The notes under the pieces are model-generated. The model ran no database searches and had not been told where the DNA came from. It worked only from the letters and a program-made list of their open reading frames with translations. A stretch of 64,000 bases of DNA from positions 1 to 64,000 of the forward strand of contig CALUKY010000014.1 in the NCBI GenBank assembly GCA_944321345.1, read 5' to 3'. The DNA comes from an uncultured Paraprevotella sp. Its GTDB lineage: Bacteria > Bacteroidota > Bacteroidia > Bacteroidales > Bacteroidaceae. Positions 16,998 through 25,497 of the stretch are shown here, piece by piece. The translations under genes were made by a program, and so were the position numbers. Positions within the stretch are counted from its first letter, which is position 1, and every line of letters starts with the position of its first letter.

Positions 16998-19550
16998 ATG
17001 TCTATAGATCGATTGCTTTTTTTATTCTTTCTTTTTTCTGTCTGTTGGCAGAAGGCATGGTCTATACCGCAAGATTCCCGGAGTGATTCTACCGAGGTGT
17101 TATTGTCTTTGGACAGTCTTACCATTCAGGAGTTGGTCGTATCAGGAAAGAAAACTCCGATTGTGATGCTGGGAGATACGTTGGTTTTTGACGTGTCTTG
17201 TTTTTTTGTGCCCGAAGGAGCAAAGCTGCGTTTGCTGCTGGAACGGATTCCCGGAATAGAGGTTACTGCCGATGGGCGCATTTTGGCGCAAGGAAAGGAA
17301 GTGGTCAGGATTAAACTGAATGGCCGTAATTTTTTTGAGGAAGGAAAAGAATTGGCATTGAACAGTCTGCCTTCGGATATTCTTTGTGAGATACGTTTGT
17401 ATAAGGAATATTCTGATGAGGAGGCGAATACGGGGGTGTATCGTAGTGAAGGAGAGCCGGTTCTGGATGTATATACTTATGAAGACCGTTCACGCGGATG
17501 GTTGTTGGATCTGGGGGGAGCGGCGGGAAGTAAAAAACGTTATCAGGCCAATGGCTCGATTAGCGGATTTTCTTCTCGGATGCAGGGAATTCTTTCCGCG
17601 TCTGCAGATAATCAGCCACCGATATTTGGGTTGGGGGAATCGTATTTGGATAAACTTTCTGCGGGATTTAATGAAAATGATATTGTCCGTCAGAATTATA
17701 GCGGAATATTGAATGTTTTCAAGGGACCGTGGGAGGTAAATGCCACGGCATTCTGGAATAAGGGAAAAACTGAGGCCTCTTCGGATGAAACTACCGAATA
17801 TTATGGAAAAGAATCGCAGGTTTGTGCGCAAGCCCGTAGTGAGAAAGCGACCGATACGGAAACGGCAAATTTTTCGCTCGACTGGACGTATGCCGGTAAT
17901 GGACTGACCTGGAAAACCAAAACATTCTTAAACCGGTCAGATTATAATCATATGCTATATTCCTTGTCGGAAACGCGCGAACGCTATGAGGAAGTCATGT
18001 ATGGGGAACTTGTGAATTCCGAACGGGCGTTGAATAGTAATCGGTATACGAATAATAGGATACTGAAAAATTTTGGAGGAGGCATAAGTACGGCGTTGAA
18101 TAAATCCTGGGGAGAATTGGGAAGCAATTGGGATTTGTCTGCCGGTTTTCAATATACCCGGAATAAGGAGGATGGGTTTATGCATGCAGATATATATTTT
18201 TCTGATATTGCCGATATGAGCCGGCAGGTATTGGAAACCCATTCTTTCAAAAAGAATATTGGCGGATATGTAAAAGGGGTGCTTACTTGGGTGCCTTGTG
18301 AGTGTACAAAATTTCAACTGGCTTATACGGCAGATGGAAGGTATGATTATATAGACAAGAATGTGTACGACTTGAGTTATGTATTTCTGGACCTGATCAA
18401 TGACGGCCGGTTGCCGGCTGACAGTATGAGCAATAATGCCTATCTGATTACCTGGACGCACGATGTCCGTGCTTTGGTGCAATATGAAACGGGTGGCTGG
18501 CTCTTGACGGGAGGAGTAACCCTGGAACCTCAGAGAATGTTGCTTCATTATTATAAAAGTAATATTGGTGTGGATAGTGCGCAAACCTCATATTCGATTT
18601 TGCCGGAACTGACTATGAGTTATCAGAAAAAGGAAAGCTGGGGGATAAGCCTGAGTTATTTGGGAAGAAGTAAACAACCGGATCTTTCCGGCTTGTTGCC
18701 GATATGGGACTGTACTGATCCGTTACATCGTTTTGTGGGAAATGCTTCTTTGCGTCCTGAAACCAGTCATCTTCTGTCGACAACATTTTATTCGTTTCGG
18801 CAGGAAATGCAGAGGCAGGTTAATGTGGCAGCAAATGTTGTGTTTAATCGCCATGCTATCACACAAAAAACAGATTATGACGCTCAAAAAGGAGTGTATC
18901 GGATAACTCCGGTGAATGTTGATGGAAACTGGAATGCATCATGTTTCTTTGATTTTATGACTTCGTTCAGAAATGTCCGGCGTTGGAGTCTGGAATGGAA
19001 AAGCGCGGTGAATACATCTACGGAACATGCCTTGCAGGAATGGTCTGCCGCAAAGAATAATGAGGCTTCTGTAAAAGTAAATTCCTTGACGACAACTCAT
19101 TATGGGGCGGTTCAATACCGCTATCGTGCGTTCTCGTTCAAGCCCTATGGCTTCTTGACGTTGGCCAACTATCGGAATAATTTGCAGAAAGATCTGAATT
19201 CCAGTCTTTGGGTGTACGGCGGTGGAGGCGAGTTTCGGCTGGATCTTGATTTTGGGATGAGTATGGGGGTTGATTTTTACCGGAATTGCCGTGCCGGATA
19301 TTGGGAGGATACGATGAATGGTAAGGAATGGATCTGTAATATGGAAATTTCCTACTCGTTCCTGAAGAATAAAGCCATGGAAGTCAAGCTGCAAGGATTT
19401 GATGTTTTGCATGAGTTGCATTCTGTGAATCAGATTAATACGGTTGCCTTTAGAAAGGAAACCATAAATCATAAAGGAGTGAACAGTTATTTTCTGTTGA
19501 GTCTGAGATATCATTTTGATCGTTTTCCTAAAGGGGATAATCTGTATTAA
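16998..19550 (+). CDS. TonB-receptor-like outer-membrane barrel protein (OMP_b-brl_3 type)
   Basis: An 850-residue outer-membrane protein with signal peptide MSIDRLLFLFFLFSVCW... (cut near KAWS). Residues about 45-150 are a plug-like domain: LGDTLVFDVSCFFVPEGAKL, LLERIPGIEV, GKEVVRIKLNGRNFFE and SLPSDILCEIRLYKEY. A long barrel of aromatic alternating strands follows and ends ...FLLSLRYHFDRF. Unlike many Bacteroidetes SusC/TonB receptors it has no N-terminal carboxypeptidase-regulatory domain, no clear TonB box and no SusD partner. I start at ATG 16998; a TTG at 16992 would add two residues. Substrate unknown. It is a monocistronic unit. Confidence 0.78.
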   Translation: MSIDRLLFLFFLFSVCWQKAWSIPQDSRSDSTEVLLSLDSLTIQELVVSGKKTPIVMLGDTLVFDVSCFFVPEGAKLRLLLERIPGIEVTADGRILAQGKEVVRIKLNGRNFFEEGKELALNSLPSDILCEIRLYKEYSDEEANTGVYRSEGEPVLDVYTYEDRSRGWLLDLGGAAGSKKRYQANGSISGFSSRMQGILSASADNQPPIFGLGESYLDKLSAGFNENDIVRQNYSGILNVFKGPWEVNATAFWNKGKTEASSDETTEYYGKESQVCAQARSEKATDTETANFSLDWTYAGNGLTWKTKTFLNRSDYNHMLYSLSETRERYEEVMYGELVNSERALNSNRYTNNRILKNFGGGISTALNKSWGELGSNWDLSAGFQYTRNKEDGFMHADIYFSDIADMSRQVLETHSFKKNIGGYVKGVLTWVPCECTKFQLAYTADGRYDYIDKNVYDLSYVFLDLINDGRLPADSMSNNAYLITWTHDVRALVQYETGGWLLTGGVTLEPQRMLLHYYKSNIGVDSAQTSYSILPELTMSYQKKESWGISLSYLGRSKQPDLSGLLPIWDCTDPLHRFVGNASLRPETSHLLSTTFYSFRQEMQRQVNVAANVVFNRHAITQKTDYDAQKGVYRITPVNVDGNWNASCFFDFMTSFRNVRRWSLEWKSAVNTSTEHALQEWSAAKNNEASVKVNSLTTTHYGAVQYRYRAFSFKPYGFLTLANYRNNLQKDLNSSLWVYGGGGEFRLDLDFGMSMGVDFYRNCRAGYWEDTMNGKEWICNMEISYSFLKNKAMEVKLQGFDVLHELHSVNQINTVAFRKETINHKGVNSYFLLSLRYHFDRFPKGDNLY

Positions 19551-19608
19551 TATTCGTTACGAAGGCTTTTTTATTTCGTACAAATAAACTCTTCTCGTTT
19601 TTTTCTGT

Positions 19609-19616
19609 TACCTTTG
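19609..19616 (+). promoter_or_regulatory. -7 box before map
   Basis: TACCTTTG, full -7 consensus, 23 bases before ATG 19640. No convincing -33 element at the usual distance. Confidence 0.5.
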
Positions 19617-19639
19617 TAGAATAAAGAAAATATGTCATT

Positions 19640-20500
19640 ATGGGAAAAAAATCAAGAAGGAAATGGTTCGTTCCCGAAGGAGTGGAGCCAACAGAACTCG
19701 AAAAGAAAGTAATGGCTTTTGAAAAGCAGGGATGTCTGGTTCCCGACAGGAAACTGATCAAAACACAGGAACAGATAGAGGGAATTCGCAGAAGTGGTGT
19801 TATCAATACCGGGGTGCTGGATCTGGTGGCCCAGGAAATACGTCCGGGTATGACTACTTTGGAAATAGACAAACTGGTATATGATTATACGGTAAGTCAT
19901 GGAGCAATTCCGGCTCCCCTGAATTATGAAGGTTTTCCGAAAAGTGTGTGTACATCCATTAACGAGGTGGTATGTCATGGTATTCCAAGCGAATTTGATG
20001 TATTGGAAGAGGGAGATATCGTTAATGTGGATGTGTCTACAATCCTGGACGGTTATTACAGTGATGCTTCACGTATGTTTGTGGTTGGAGGTAAAACAAC
20101 TCCCGAGAAGCAGAAACTGGTGGATGTGGCACGCGAATGCCTGGAGATCGGTATGAAGGCAGCCCGCCCATACGGCTTTGTGGGAGACATAGGTCATGCT
20201 ATTGCCCAGCATGCCCATAAAAACGGATTCTCTGTGGTTCGTGATTTGTGCGGGCATGGCGTCGGTCTGGAATTTCACGAAGAACCCGAAGTGCTGCATT
20301 ACGGAAAAAAGCATACCGGAATGTTGCTCGTGCCCGGTATGGTATTTACCATTGAACCCATGATCAATATGGGAGATTGGCGGGTCTTTGTAGACGAAGA
20401 AGACGGATGGACTGTTGTGACCGAAGATGAGCTGCCGAGCGCACAGTGGGAGCATACCTTTGTGATGACTGAAGACGGATTGGAAATTTTGACTCACTAA
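19640..20500 (+). CDS. map: Type I methionine aminopeptidase with N-terminal extension
   Basis: Removes the N-terminal methionine from new proteins. The 286-residue product has the five metal ligands of the pita-bread fold: D131, D142, H206, E239, E271, and the H113 region CHGIP. A basic ~40-residue extension (MGKKSRRKWFVPEGVEPTEL) precedes the catalytic domain, resembling the linker of extended MetAPs; it has no SEC-C zinc motif. It forms the first gene of map-tsaD-cinA, with only four bases to the next start. Confidence 0.95.
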   Translation: MGKKSRRKWFVPEGVEPTELEKKVMAFEKQGCLVPDRKLIKTQEQIEGIRRSGVINTGVLDLVAQEIRPGMTTLEIDKLVYDYTVSHGAIPAPLNYEGFPKSVCTSINEVVCHGIPSEFDVLEEGDIVNVDVSTILDGYYSDASRMFVVGGKTTPEKQKLVDVARECLEIGMKAARPYGFVGDIGHAIAQHAHKNGFSVVRDLCGHGVGLEFHEEPEVLHYGKKHTGMLLVPGMVFTIEPMINMGDWRVFVDEEDGWTVVTEDELPSAQWEHTFVMTEDGLEILTH

Positions 20501-20504
20501 GTTT

Positions 20505-21539
20505 ATGGAAGAAAATAAGGATATATATATATTAGGTATAGAGTCCAGTTGTGATGATACCTCAGCGGCAGTTTTGAGAAACGGGGTGTTGTTGAGTAAT
20601 GTTACTGCCAGTCAGGCAGTACACGAAGCATATGGGGGAGTGGTGCCGGAGTTGGCATCCCGGGCTCATCAGCAGAATATTGTGCCGGTTGTGGATCAGG
20701 CTCTGAAGCGTGCCGGGATTGTAAAAGAACAACTGTCGGCTGTAGCTTTTACGCGTGGCCCTGGACTGATGGGATCGTTACTGGTGGGAGTGTCCTTTGC
20801 CAAAGGATTTGCCCGTGCTTTGGGTATACCGATGATTGACGTGAATCATCTGCAAGGACATGTTCTGGCTCACTTTATAAAGGAGAATGACGAAGACAAG
20901 GATCAGCCGCAGTTTCCTTTCCTTTGTCTTTTGGTAAGTGGCGGAAACTCGCAGATCATTCTGGTTAAGGCATATAATGATATGGAAGTGTTGGGTCAGA
21001 CAATTGATGATGCAGCCGGAGAAGCTATAGACAAGTGCTCCAAAGTTATGGGGCTCGGATATCCCGGAGGACCGATTATTGACAAATTGGCACGGCAGGG
21101 AAATCCGCAGGCTTATCATTTTGCACGTCCGCAGATTGAAGGATATAATTATAGTTTCAGCGGATTAAAGACTTCTTTTCTTTATTCGTTGAGGGACTGG
21201 TTGAAAGAAGATCCGGATTTTATTGAGCATCATAAAGAAGACCTGGCAGCTTCGCTGGAATTTACGATAGTGGACATTCTGATGAAGAAGCTGAGAAAAG
21301 CGGCCAAGGATACGGGAATTCGTCAGGTTGCTGTGGCAGGAGGTGTTTCTGCCAATAATGGTTTGCGCAATGCTTTTCAGGAACATGCCCGTAAATATGG
21401 CTGGAAAATATTTATACCAAAATTTGGATATACAACGGATAATGCTGCCATGATAGGTATTACAGGATATTTCAAATATCTGGATAAGGATTTCTGTGAT
21501 ATTGATCTTCCGGCTTATTCGCGCGTTACTTTAAAATAA
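20505..21539 (+). CDS. tsaD: tRNA N6-adenosine threonylcarbamoyltransferase TsaD
   Basis: Catalytic subunit for t6A37 formation in ANN-decoding tRNAs, acting with TsaB/TsaC/TsaE. 344 residues with the ASKHA fold: GIESSCDDTS at the N-terminus, the metal motif NHLQGHVLAH (H115, H119), LVSGGNSQII, the DDAAGEAIDK loop, and VAVAGGVSANNGL. Full length and intact. Confidence 0.97.
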   Translation: MEENKDIYILGIESSCDDTSAAVLRNGVLLSNVTASQAVHEAYGGVVPELASRAHQQNIVPVVDQALKRAGIVKEQLSAVAFTRGPGLMGSLLVGVSFAKGFARALGIPMIDVNHLQGHVLAHFIKENDEDKDQPQFPFLCLLVSGGNSQIILVKAYNDMEVLGQTIDDAAGEAIDKCSKVMGLGYPGGPIIDKLARQGNPQAYHFARPQIEGYNYSFSGLKTSFLYSLRDWLKEDPDFIEHHKEDLAASLEFTIVDILMKKLRKAAKDTGIRQVAVAGGVSANNGLRNAFQEHARKYGWKIFIPKFGYTTDNAAMIGITGYFKYLDKDFCDIDLPAYSRVTLK

Positions 21540-21548
21540 TGAACGGAT

Positions 21549-22052
21549 ATGAACGTAGAATCTAAAATCTTAAGTAGGGAAATAAGTCCGATACTGTGGA
21601 AGGCAGGGGTGACTGTTTCTACTGCGGAAAGCTGTACTGCCGGACAGATTTCGGCTGCATTGACCTGTGTACCGGGAAGTTCGGCTTATTTTCAGGGAGG
21701 CGTGGTGTGCTATTCCAATGACGTGAAAGTAAAAATGCTTGGAGTGCCTCAGGATATGATCAATGATTTTGGAGCAGTAAGTGAGCCGGTTGTGCGCGCT
21801 ATGCTTGAAGGAGCTCTGAAGGCATTTGAAACTACTTACGCTGTGGCGGTTACAGGTTATGCCGGACCAGGTTCCGGACCGGAGGCTCCTGTAGGAACCA
21901 TATGGATTGCCGTAGGTAGTGAAAAGGATGTGAATGTGATCAAACTGGAAGGTGATGACGGACGTGATGTGAATCTGGCACGAGCAACCCATGTAGCCTT
22001 GCAAATGCTTCTGGATTTACTGAAAAAGGATTTTCCAGGAGAGTCTGAGTGA
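21549..22052 (+). CDS. CinA C-terminal domain protein (NMN amidohydrolase PncC type)
   Basis: A 167-residue stand-alone CinA-C domain; related PncC deamidates nicotinamide mononucleotide in NAD salvage. Motifs: TAESCTAGQISAALT near residue 25, SSAYFQGGVVCYSNDVK, and VTGYAGPGSGPEAPVGTIWIA. The N-terminal MoeA-like domain of full CinA is missing, as in PncC. It follows tsaD by nine bases and is probably in the same operon. Confidence 0.9.
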   Translation: MNVESKILSREISPILWKAGVTVSTAESCTAGQISAALTCVPGSSAYFQGGVVCYSNDVKVKMLGVPQDMINDFGAVSEPVVRAMLEGALKAFETTYAVAVTGYAGPGSGPEAPVGTIWIAVGSEKDVNVIKLEGDDGRDVNLARATHVALQMLLDLLKKDFPGESE

Positions 22053-22069
22053 TTTTTTTTTCAAAATAC

Positions 22070-22100
22070 TTGTATATTTGGAAATTAACCATTAATTTTG
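22070..22100 (+). promoter_or_regulatory. Predicted promoter of rpmB-rpmG-DUF4295
   Basis: TTGT (22070-22073), 19-base spacer, TAATTTTG (22093-22100). A second -7-like box TATATTTG is at 22073-22080. The leader is about 45 bases. Confidence 0.6.
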
Positions 22101-22152
22101 CAACCTGTTTGAAGGAAGCTATTAAGAAAGTTAACAAAAAAGGAAGCTAGAA

Positions 22153-22413
22153 ATGTCGAAGATTTGTCAAATTACCGGAAAGAAAGCCATGATTGGCAAC
22201 AATGTTTCTCACTCAAAGCGTCACACTAAGAGAAGCTTTGATGTAAACTTGTTTACTAAGAAGTTCTACTATGTAGAGCAGGATTGCTGGATCAGCTTGA
22301 ATATCAGCGCTGCCGGCCTGCGTTACATCAATAAAGTAGGTCTTGATGCTGCGTTGAACAATGCGGTTTCAAAGGGATATTGTGATTGGAAAAGCATTAA
22401 AGTAATCGCTTAA
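22153..22413 (+). CDS. rpmB: 50S ribosomal protein L28
   Basis: Basic 86-residue protein with the L28 start [20 protein letters not shown] and the SKRHTKRSF core. It has no paired CxxC motifs, so it is the zinc-free form. It begins the rpmB-rpmG-DUF4295 operon. Confidence 0.97.
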   Translation: MSKICQITGKKAMIGNNVSHSKRHTKRSFDVNLFTKKFYYVEQDCWISLNISAAGLRYINKVGLDAALNNAVSKGYCDWKSIKVIA

Positions 22414-22432
22414 TTTAAGGAGGTAGAAACTT

Positions 22433-22621
22433 ATGGCAAAGAAGGCTAAAGGTAATAGAGTGCAGGTAATTTTAGAGTGCACTGAAATGAAGGAGAGTGG
22501 TCTTCCTGGAACATCTCGTTATGTTACCATGAAGAATAGAAAGAATACTCCAGAAAGATTGGAATTGAAAAAGTACAATCCAATCCTGAAGAGAATGACT
22601 GTACATAAAGAAATTAAATAA
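22433..22621 (+). CDS. rpmG: 50S ribosomal protein L33
   Basis: 62-residue basic protein with the L33 pattern [12 protein letters not shown] ... [21 protein letters not shown] and a C-terminal LKRMTVHKE. It has a single cysteine and no zinc ribbon. AGGAGGT at 22420-22426 upstream is an unusual full Shine-Dalgarno for this phylum. Confidence 0.97.
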   Translation: MAKKAKGNRVQVILECTEMKESGLPGTSRYVTMKNRKNTPERLELKKYNPILKRMTVHKEIK

Positions 22622-22633
22622 TAATTAGTAACT

Positions 22634-22792
22634 ATGGCAAAGAAAACCGTTGCAACCCTCCAGACTGGTAAAACAGATGGACGTTCTTATACAAAGGTAA
22701 TCAAGATGGTAAAGAGCCCGAAGACCGGTGCTTACATCTTTGATGAGCAGATGGTTCCTAACGAGCAAGTCAAGGACTTCTTCAAGAACTAA
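22634..22792 (+). CDS. DUF4295 small basic protein
   Basis: A 52-residue basic protein (MAKKTVATLQTGKTDGRSYT ... DFFKN) of the Bacteroidetes-specific DUF4295 family. The family always sits after rpmG, which suggests a ribosome-associated role, but this is inferred from context only. It starts 12 bases after the rpmG stop and ends at a strong terminator. Confidence 0.92.
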   Translation: MAKKTVATLQTGKTDGRSYTKVIKMVKSPKTGAYIFDEQMVPNEQVKDFFKN

Positions 22793-22805
22793 ATAACAGC
22801 AATTC

Positions 22806-22836
22806 GCCCCTTCTAGATCGCTAGAAGGGGCTTTTT
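22806..22836 (+). terminator. Terminator of the ribosomal protein operon
   Basis: GCCCCTTCTAG (22806-22816), ATCG loop, CTAGAAGGGGC (22821-22831), then TTTTT. Confidence 0.92.
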
Positions 22837-22866
22837 GTTTAGAAAACGGAGATTTTCAAGCCTTTT

Positions 22867-22898
22867 TTTGAAGGTTTGAAAATCTTATATTATCTTTG
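22867..22898 (+). promoter_or_regulatory. Predicted promoter of ftsY
   Basis: TTTG (22867-22870), 20-base spacer, TATCTTTG (22891-22898), 23 bases before ATG 22922. Confidence 0.72.
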
Positions 22899-22921
22899 TA
22901 GTAATACTAAAATTTATTATT

Positions 22922-23881
22922 ATGGGATTATTCAGCTTTTTTTCTAGAGAAAAGAAAGAATCGCTTGACAAAGGACTCGAGAAAACCAAAGAAAGTTTTT
23001 TCGGTAAAATTACACGCGCTGTAGCCGGAAAATCTAAAGTAGATGATGAGGTGCTTGATAATTTGGAGGAGGTGCTGGTGACTTCGGATGTGGGTGTAGA
23101 TACAACTCTGAATATCATCAAACGTATCGAAGAACGTGTGGCAAGAGACAAATATGTTACGACAAGCGAACTGAACGGTATCCTGAGAGATGAGATCGCT
23201 TCATTGCTGACAGAAAATAACACCAGTGATATTGATGGTTTTGAACTGCCTGCGACAAAAACTCCGTATGTTATTATGGTTGTAGGAGTAAATGGTGTCG
23301 GAAAAACAACGACTATCGGAAAATTGGCTTATCAATTTAAGAAAGAGGGAAAGAAAGTTTATCTGGGGGCCGCTGATACATTCCGTGCCGCTGCCGTGGA
23401 GCAACTGGTAATTTGGAGTGAAAGAGTAGGAGTGCCTATTGTAAAGCAGCAGATGGGAAGTGATCCGGCATCGGTTGCTTTTGATACGCTGAGTTCTGCC
23501 GTAGCCAATCAGGCTGATGTCGTGCTGATTGATACAGCGGGTCGTTTGCATAATAAAAAGGGGCTTATGGATGAGCTTACCAAAATCAAACGGGTTATGC
23601 AGAAAGTGGTACCCGACGCTCCGCATGATGTGATGCTGGTGCTGGATGGCAGTACCGGACAAAATGCATTTGAGCAGGCCAAACAGTTTACTGCGGCTAC
23701 TGAAGTGACTTCAATGGCTATTACCAAATTGGACGGTACGGCCAAGGGCGGAGTCGTTATCGGTATTTCGGATCAGTTTAAGATTCCGGTCCGTTATATC
23801 GGCTTGGGCGAGGGAATGGAAGATTTGCAGCCTTTCAACCGAAAAGAGTTTGTGAATTCACTCTTCGGAGAAAACAAATAG
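22922..23881 (+). CDS. ftsY: Signal recognition particle receptor FtsY
   Basis: SRP receptor GTPase that docks translating ribosomes at the membrane translocon. 319 residues: a short N-terminal MGLFSFFSREKKES membrane-binding stretch replaces the long acidic A domain of E. coli; the N domain follows, then the G domain with GVNGVGKTTT, DTAGR, and TKLDGTAKGG, and the C-terminal GLGEGMEDLQPF closing loop. First gene of ftsY-rimO. Confidence 0.97.
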   Translation: MGLFSFFSREKKESLDKGLEKTKESFFGKITRAVAGKSKVDDEVLDNLEEVLVTSDVGVDTTLNIIKRIEERVARDKYVTTSELNGILRDEIASLLTENNTSDIDGFELPATKTPYVIMVVGVNGVGKTTTIGKLAYQFKKEGKKVYLGAADTFRAAAVEQLVIWSERVGVPIVKQQMGSDPASVAFDTLSSAVANQADVVLIDTAGRLHNKKGLMDELTKIKRVMQKVVPDAPHDVMLVLDGSTGQNAFEQAKQFTAATEVTSMAITKLDGTAKGGVVIGISDQFKIPVRYIGLGEGMEDLQPFNRKEFVNSLFGENK

Positions 23882-23892
23882 TTGTTGATTGA

Positions 23893-25200
23893 ATGAGTAC
23901 ACTGAAAAAAAATACGATTGATATCATTACACTGGGATGTTCGAAAAACCTGGTGGACTCGGAACAGCTGATTACCCAATTGCGTGCCAACGGCTATGAA
24001 GTGACACATGACGCAGAGAAACTCGAAGGGGATATTGTGGTCATCAATACATGTGGCTTTATCGGTGATGCCAAGGAAGAGAGCATCAATATGATTCTAG
24101 AGTGCTGTCAGGCCAAGGAAGAAGGTCAGTTGAGTAAAGTTTTTGTGATGGGATGCCTTTCTGAAAGATATTTGAAGGAGTTGGGCGAAGAGATTCCACA
24201 GGTAGACAAGTTCTACGGAAAGTTTAACTGGAAAGAACTCGTTTCTGATTTGGGAAAGACTTACCGTGAGGAATTGAAACTGGAGCGACAGATTACCACA
24301 CCGTCACATTATGCTTATTTGAAAATTTCTGAAGGTTGTAACCGCCATTGTTCATATTGTGCCATTCCGATTATCACCGGAAAGCATCAGTCACGCCCGA
24401 TGGAAGAAATTGTGGAAGAAGTTCGTGGGTTGGTTGCGAAAGGCGTGAAAGAATTTCAGGTCATTGCTCAGGAACTGACTTATTACGGCGTGGATCTGTA
24501 TCAGAAACAGATGTTGCCCGAACTGGTAGAACGTATCTCTGATATTCCGGGTGTAGAGTGGATCCGGTTGCATTATGCGTATCCGGCTCATTTTCCGGAA
24601 GATTTGTTACGGGTGATGCGTGAACGTGATAATGTGTGTAAGTATCTGGATATTGCCTTGCAGCATATCAGCGATCCGGTTCTTGAGAAAATGCGCCGTC
24701 ATGTGACATCAGAGCAGACCTATCGGTTGATTGAAAAGATGCGTTCTGAAGTGCCGGGAATACATTTGCGTACGACCTTGATGGTGGGGCATCCCGGTGA
24801 AGGCGAAAAAGAGTTTGCCGAACTGCTTGATTTTGTGAAGTGGGCCCGATTTGACCGTATGGGCGCTTTTGCTTATTCGGAAGAGGAAGGCACTTATTCG
24901 GCAGAGCATTATGAAGATGATATTCCTCAAGAGGTGAAAGAACATCGTTTGGATTTGTTGATGGCCTTGCAGCAGGATATTTCTGAAGATTTGTCTCAAC
25001 AGAAAGTAGGGCAGACTCTTAAGGTGATTATAGACCGTATTGAAGGAGATTATTATATAGGACGAACCGAGTTTGACTCTCCGGAAGTTGATCCGGAGGT
25101 CTTGATTTCTGTATCGGAAGGTGAATTGGAAATCGGAAACTTTTACCAAGTGAGAATTACAGCTTCTGATGCTTTTGATTTGTATGCAACGGTTCTTTAA
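23893..25200 (+). CDS. rimO: Ribosomal protein S12 methylthiotransferase RimO
   Basis: Radical-SAM methylthiotransferase that modifies the conserved aspartate of ribosomal protein S12. 435 residues: N-terminal UPF0004 domain with cysteines in LGCSKN, NTCGF and MGCLSER for the auxiliary cluster, radical SAM motif CNRHCSYCAIP, and a C-terminal TRAM domain (about 370-435). Eleven bases after ftsY. Confidence 0.96.
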   Translation: MSTLKKNTIDIITLGCSKNLVDSEQLITQLRANGYEVTHDAEKLEGDIVVINTCGFIGDAKEESINMILECCQAKEEGQLSKVFVMGCLSERYLKELGEEIPQVDKFYGKFNWKELVSDLGKTYREELKLERQITTPSHYAYLKISEGCNRHCSYCAIPIITGKHQSRPMEEIVEEVRGLVAKGVKEFQVIAQELTYYGVDLYQKQMLPELVERISDIPGVEWIRLHYAYPAHFPEDLLRVMRERDNVCKYLDIALQHISDPVLEKMRRHVTSEQTYRLIEKMRSEVPGIHLRTTLMVGHPGEGEKEFAELLDFVKWARFDRMGAFAYSEEEGTYSAEHYEDDIPQEVKEHRLDLLMALQQDISEDLSQQKVGQTLKVIIDRIEGDYYIGRTEFDSPEVDPEVLISVSEGELEIGNFYQVRITASDAFDLYATVL

Positions 25201-25211
25201 AAAAGAATATT

Positions 25212-25493
25212 TTGAATAATAAAGATTTTGTATCCGAATTATCTCGCAGGCTGGGGTATAGTCAAAAGGACAGCTCCGCTCTGTTGGGGGCACTGGTTGC
25301 CGAGATTTCCGCGCAACTGGAAGAGGACCGTATCGTTTCTCTTCCTGAATTTGGAAACTTTGAGGTGCGGAAAAAGTTGGAACGTGTGGTAATTAATCCA
25401 GCTACACAGCAACGTATGTTGGTTCCTCCGCGTTTGGTTGTTGCTTTTAAGCCAAGCGCACAGCTGAAAGATAAGTTTAACGAAGAAGCTTAA
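25212..25493 (+). CDS. HU/IHF family DNA-binding protein with TTG start
   Basis: A 93-residue HU-fold protein: N-terminal helices NNKDFVSELSRRLGYSQ, the FGNFEVRKK strand, a VVINPATQQRMLVPPRLVVAF arm with an intercalation-type proline, and a helical end. There is no in-frame ATG before residue ~70, so the start is TTG at 25212, 11 bases after the rimO stop. Its stop is four bases before the HU-LysM gene, which suggests that the two are made together. Confidence 0.82.
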   Translation: MNNKDFVSELSRRLGYSQKDSSALLGALVAEISAQLEEDRIVSLPEFGNFEVRKKLERVVINPATQQRMLVPPRLVVAFKPSAQLKDKFNEEA

Positions 25494-25497
25494 GGTT

